The notes below the pieces were generated by a model. The model was given only the letters and a program-made list of their open reading frames with translations, had not been told where the DNA came from and searched no databases. A DNA stretch of 9,599 bases, taken from NCBI GenBank assembly GCA_020431945.1, contig JAGQHH010000234.1:1-9599 (forward strand), read 5' to 3'. The position numbers and the translations under genes were made by a program. The stretch comes from Cyanobacteria bacterium HKST-UBA02. GTDB taxonomy: Bacteria; Cyanobacteriota; Vampirovibrionia; Obscuribacterales; Obscuribacteraceae. This document shows, in pieces, positions 7,569-9,599 of this stretch (positions are counted from its first letter, which is position 1; each line of letters begins with the position of its first letter).

Positions 7569-7692
7569 TTACCTGGATTGAGCTGGAGCGGGTGAGTGGT
7601 GCAGCGTTAAGCGTTCAGCAGGTGCTCTGGTAAGGCAACTTCAATAATGAGGCATCAACATGACAAATTTGTGAAAATTCTGTGGAATTTCG
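7569..7692 (-). other. 124-bp intergenic gap between the first and second genes
   Basis: This is the only non-coding stretch of note and is more AT-rich than its surroundings on the side next to the upstream stop codon. It holds two adjacent inverted repeats (separate entry), then ordinary sequence leading to the next start. I see no GC-rich hairpin followed by a T run, so no convincing intrinsic terminator. I also see no -35/-10 pair of good quality and spacing. The gap could hold a promoter or a processing site, but the sequence alone does not decide this. The core AGG at 7574-7572 is the only Shine-Dalgarno-like element before the 7568 start. Confidence 0.6.
7663..7690. repeat. Two adjacent AT-rich inverted repeats just after the upstream stop codon
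   Basis: 7663-7672 is a perfect 10-bp palindrome (acaaatttgt). 7675-7690 is a perfect 6-bp inverted repeat, aaattc and gaattt, around the 4-nt loop tgtg. Both sit 3-30 bp downstream of the TGA at 7693. The stems are too AT-rich for a strong hairpin and no T tract follows in the sense direction, so a terminator reading is weak. Paired palindromes in an intergenic gap could be a regulator's operator. That is a guess. Confidence 0.5.
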
Positions 7693-9599
7693 TCAATTAC
7701 TTCGACGCTTCAACTGAATATTGCTCGAACCGTTGGTGATGTTGACGACAAGCCGGTCATTCCACGGCCTGCCGAAGATTGTGATTTTTCCCTTGACCTC
7801 CTGGTTGGGTTTGACCAGTGTCGAATCGAACTCTGCTCTCATAGCTGCTTCCGAAATCTTTCTGTTACCTTCCGAGATGGATACATCATCGGCGGAGAGC
7901 TTGAAGTTCTCGCTGCCGGTATTGCGGATGGCCACTGAAAGAATCGACTTTCTTGCAGTTATGTCGACATTTTTCAACTCGAAACTGATGGGACCGGACG
8001 CTGCTTTTTCTGTGCTACCTGCATCCCTGGGCATGACGGGATTGGTATGTCTGGTAGTAGCAATCGGACCGGGAGAGGGTGCAAGATCCTCGCCTCCATC
8101 CGACTTGCCGAAAAGGCTTTTTCCCTTTTTGGCTTTTGGCTTTTCAGCAACTCGGGCAGGTTTCTCGTCCTCGGCTGTGGCCTCGGAACGAGAGCTTCCC
8201 TTGTTACCGAAAAAGATTTTCCCCATAGACCCCAAAACGCCATTGTGGGAGCCGCCTTCTGGCTCCACAGGTTGCGCGGACTTTTCAGCCTGCGCCAGAG
8301 TGCCGATACTCGGTGTCACTCCTGAGACTCTTCCTATAATCGTGCGTGCCGCATTGGCACCGGCCACGGCGGCGAGCTCGTACTGAGCCGCCTTCATATC
8401 TTCTCGGGCCGATTCCGCCTCATTCTGAGCACTGGCCATATCGGCAGCAGCTCTCTGCTTCTCGGATCGGGAACCGGCCACTTCGACTTCTTGCTTGCGA
8501 GCTGCCACGGTCTGCTGGCTGAGGGCAAACTTATTATAGGTATAGAGATACCGATAATAAGCCTGAACCAGGTCATGCTGCAGCTTGGCCACCTGACCGT
8601 CCACTTTTTTGTTGAGCTTCATCGGACGGAAGACAGCGGACACCGTGCGCGGAGGCACAGTGAACATGCCCCTGGTGGCATCCGGGGGTAGACCCACATT
8701 GACTCGTTTCAGAATCGGCAGAAGATTGCCGTCCTGATTGAGGACATCTTCGAAAGCATAGCTACCCAGGGATCCGTCCCAGAGGACTTTCAGGTCTTCA
8801 CGTTGCTTGTAAGGCGACCGCGAAGGCATGCCGGTAGGCCGGATGGGCACGAAATCGCTTTCTTTCTTCTTCTCCGAGCGCCGCTCGTCGTCCTCGTCTC
8901 GATCTTCCTGGCCGCGGCTGCTGTTGTTGCCGAAAAGACCCGATGGTCTCTGGGGTGGCGGCTGCTGCATGGCAGGCATTTGCGGAGCAGGCTGATAGGG
9001 AATCGCATAAGGATTGAGATACGGGTTGGCATATGGATTGCCGTAGGAGTTGGCGTATGGATTCGGATAGGCGCCGGGATCACCGACTGCGGCCTGGGTG
9101 GAGAGCGTCACCGCCGGAGGTGGCGGAACCAGGCCGCCGGCTATGGCGCCGGGAGGCGGCGGAGGCACCGACGTGGGTGTGTAGTAAGGGCTGTAGCTGG
9201 CGACCTGAGCCTGGGGCGGCGCATCCACCACCGGCGTAGTATCCTCCGCCGGCGCCAGGCTCGTCGTATCCAGAGTGGCACCACCAGCACCGATATTGGC
9301 GGCAGCCGGAGCGAAAGGATTGAGAGCCGTGAGCAGGGGCTGATTGGCGATACTCTCGGCTGGCGGTGCTGAGATGGGCTCGGTGGAGACCTTGGGAAGG
9401 ATAGAGCCGAAACCGCTCAGGTCGGTGACATCCGGAGAGCCTCCCTGTTGTTTCGCCAGGGCTTCCTGAGCCTGACGCATCTGCTCCTGCTGGGCTTTGA
9501 TCTCGTCTTCCTTGAGCTGGGCTACCATGCCCGGGTCTGCTTTCGGCCTGAGCTTGCCCAGCACGCTACCCTTGCCTGCCTGTGCTGCGCCTCTACTAG
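7693..9599 (-). CDS. Proline-rich coiled-coil envelope protein with C-terminal beta-sandwich-like domain (5' end outside window)
   Basis: The frame is open to the right edge (first whole codon 9597-9595) and ends at TGA 7695-7693, giving 634 visible residues. A GTG at 9564-9562 is a possible start, but 11 in-frame codons precede it without a stop or a clear ribosome binding site, so the true start is probably upstream. Order of parts, numbering from the first whole codon: Gln/Glu/Lys-rich helix, about 25-51; long Pro/Ala/Thr-rich disordered stretch with PPPPP and PPPP runs; NPY-type repeats 177-201; Asp/Glu/Arg/Lys-charged stretch about 227-247; a compact segment about 265-330 (LWDGSLGSYAFEDVL); Ala/Gln/Glu coiled coil about 331-410; Lys/Gly/Ser linker; final domain about 535-629. 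The last domain alternates short strands with NTG and LVKPNQEVKG motifs, like DUF4352-type immunoglobulin-fold domains. The family is not recognised. Its position before two VirB6-like genes suggests an envelope or secretion-complex partner, which is inference. Confidence 0.85.
   Translation of the reverse strand, partial: SRGAAQAGKGSVLGKLRPKADPGMVAQLKEDEIKAQQEQMRQAQEALAKQQGGSPDVTDLSGFGSILPKVSTEPISAPPAESIANQPLLTALNPFAPAAANIGAGGATLDTTSLAPAEDTTPVVDAPPQAQVASYSPYYTPTSVPPPPPGAIAGGLVPPPPAVTLSTQAAVGDPGAYPNPYANSYGNPYANPYLNPYAIPYQPAPQMPAMQQPPPQRPSGLFGNNSSRGQEDRDEDDERRSEKKKESDFVPIRPTGMPSRSPYKQREDLKVLWDGSLGSYAFEDVLNQDGNLLPILKRVNVGLPPDATRGMFTVPPRTVSAVFRPMKLNKKVDGQVAKLQHDLVQAYYRYLYTYNKFALSQQTVAARKQEVEVAGSRSEKQRAAADMASAQNEAESAREDMKAAQYELAAVAGANAARTIIGRVSGVTPSIGTLAQAEKSAQPVEPEGGSHNGVLGSMGKIFFGNKGSSRSEATAEDEKPARVAEKPKAKKGKSLFGKSDGGEDLAPSPGPIATTRHTNPVMPRDAGSTEKAASGPISFELKNVDITARKSILSVAIRNTGSENFKLSADDVSISEGNRKISEAAMRAEFDSTLVKPNQEVKGKITIFGRPWNDRLVVNITNGSSNIQLKRRSN
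8995..9069 (-). repeat. NPYA/NPYL degenerate peptide repeat in the first gene
   Basis: Twenty-five codons encode a chain of NPYA, NSYG, NPYA, NPYL and NPYA units ending in IPY, a 4-residue period in which Tyr always follows Pro or Ser. At DNA level it is an imperfect 12-bp tandem repeat, visible on the plus strand as repeated forms of ggattg, gcatatgg and gcgtatgg. It lies inside the proline-rich disordered region. Such Tyr/Pro/Asn-rich repeats are usually unstructured. No specific function can be read from them. Confidence 0.8.

Noticed and set aside
7641..7661. A six-codon minus-strand ATG frame in the intergenic gap
   Set aside because: Too short, without a Shine-Dalgarno sequence, and no leader-peptide pattern such as repeated regulatory codons.
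7663..7690. Intrinsic terminator after the first gene
   Set aside because: The stems are short and AT-rich and no T run follows in the direction of transcription.
7721..8386. A 221-codon plus-strand frame opposite the end of the first gene
   Set aside because: The minus-strand frame encodes a coherent coiled coil and beta-sandwich-like domain here. The plus-strand product looks like random Ser/Pro/Leu-rich sequence.

Overview
This window carries three large genes, all on the minus strand and read from the right edge to the left. Two of them run off the window. No RNA gene, CRISPR array, insertion sequence or recombinase is visible. The DNA is GC-rich by eye. Two of the three proteins begin with a Sec-type signal peptide and are polytopic membrane proteins, so the locus builds something in a cell envelope. 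This points to a bacterium, probably a diderm, but nothing here fixes the taxon.

Layout: (A) 9599-7693, the 3' part of a gene for a proline-rich, coiled-coil protein ending in a small beta-sandwich-like domain; its start lies beyond the window. (Gap) 7692-7569, 124 bp with two AT-rich inverted repeats. (B) 7568-4758, a complete 936-residue protein: signal peptide, extracytoplasmic region, a multi-spanning membrane core resembling the VirB6/TrbL/DotA-type channel components of type IV secretion systems, and a disordered Gly/Ser/Asp tail. (C) 4746-1, the first 1582 codons of an open-ended gene that begins 11 nt after B stops. C is a diverged paralogue of B (same signal peptide and cleavage pattern, same FGYPVSDTQFQII block, same membrane segments), but its tail has become a very long array of about 24-residue helical-looking repeats around an A-x-x-G-D/N-x-x-A core. 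These are grouped into at least five larger modules of about 127-163 residues.

B and C are almost certainly co-transcribed and probably sit in the same membrane complex. A is plausibly an envelope partner. The most interesting element is C: a VirB6-like membrane platform carrying a giant, lysine-free, alpha-solenoid-like extension. Extended VirB6 paralogues in tandem are known in Rickettsiales, but I do not recognise this repeat extension. The two long plus-strand reading frames opposite C's repeat region are best explained as shadows of its codon usage.
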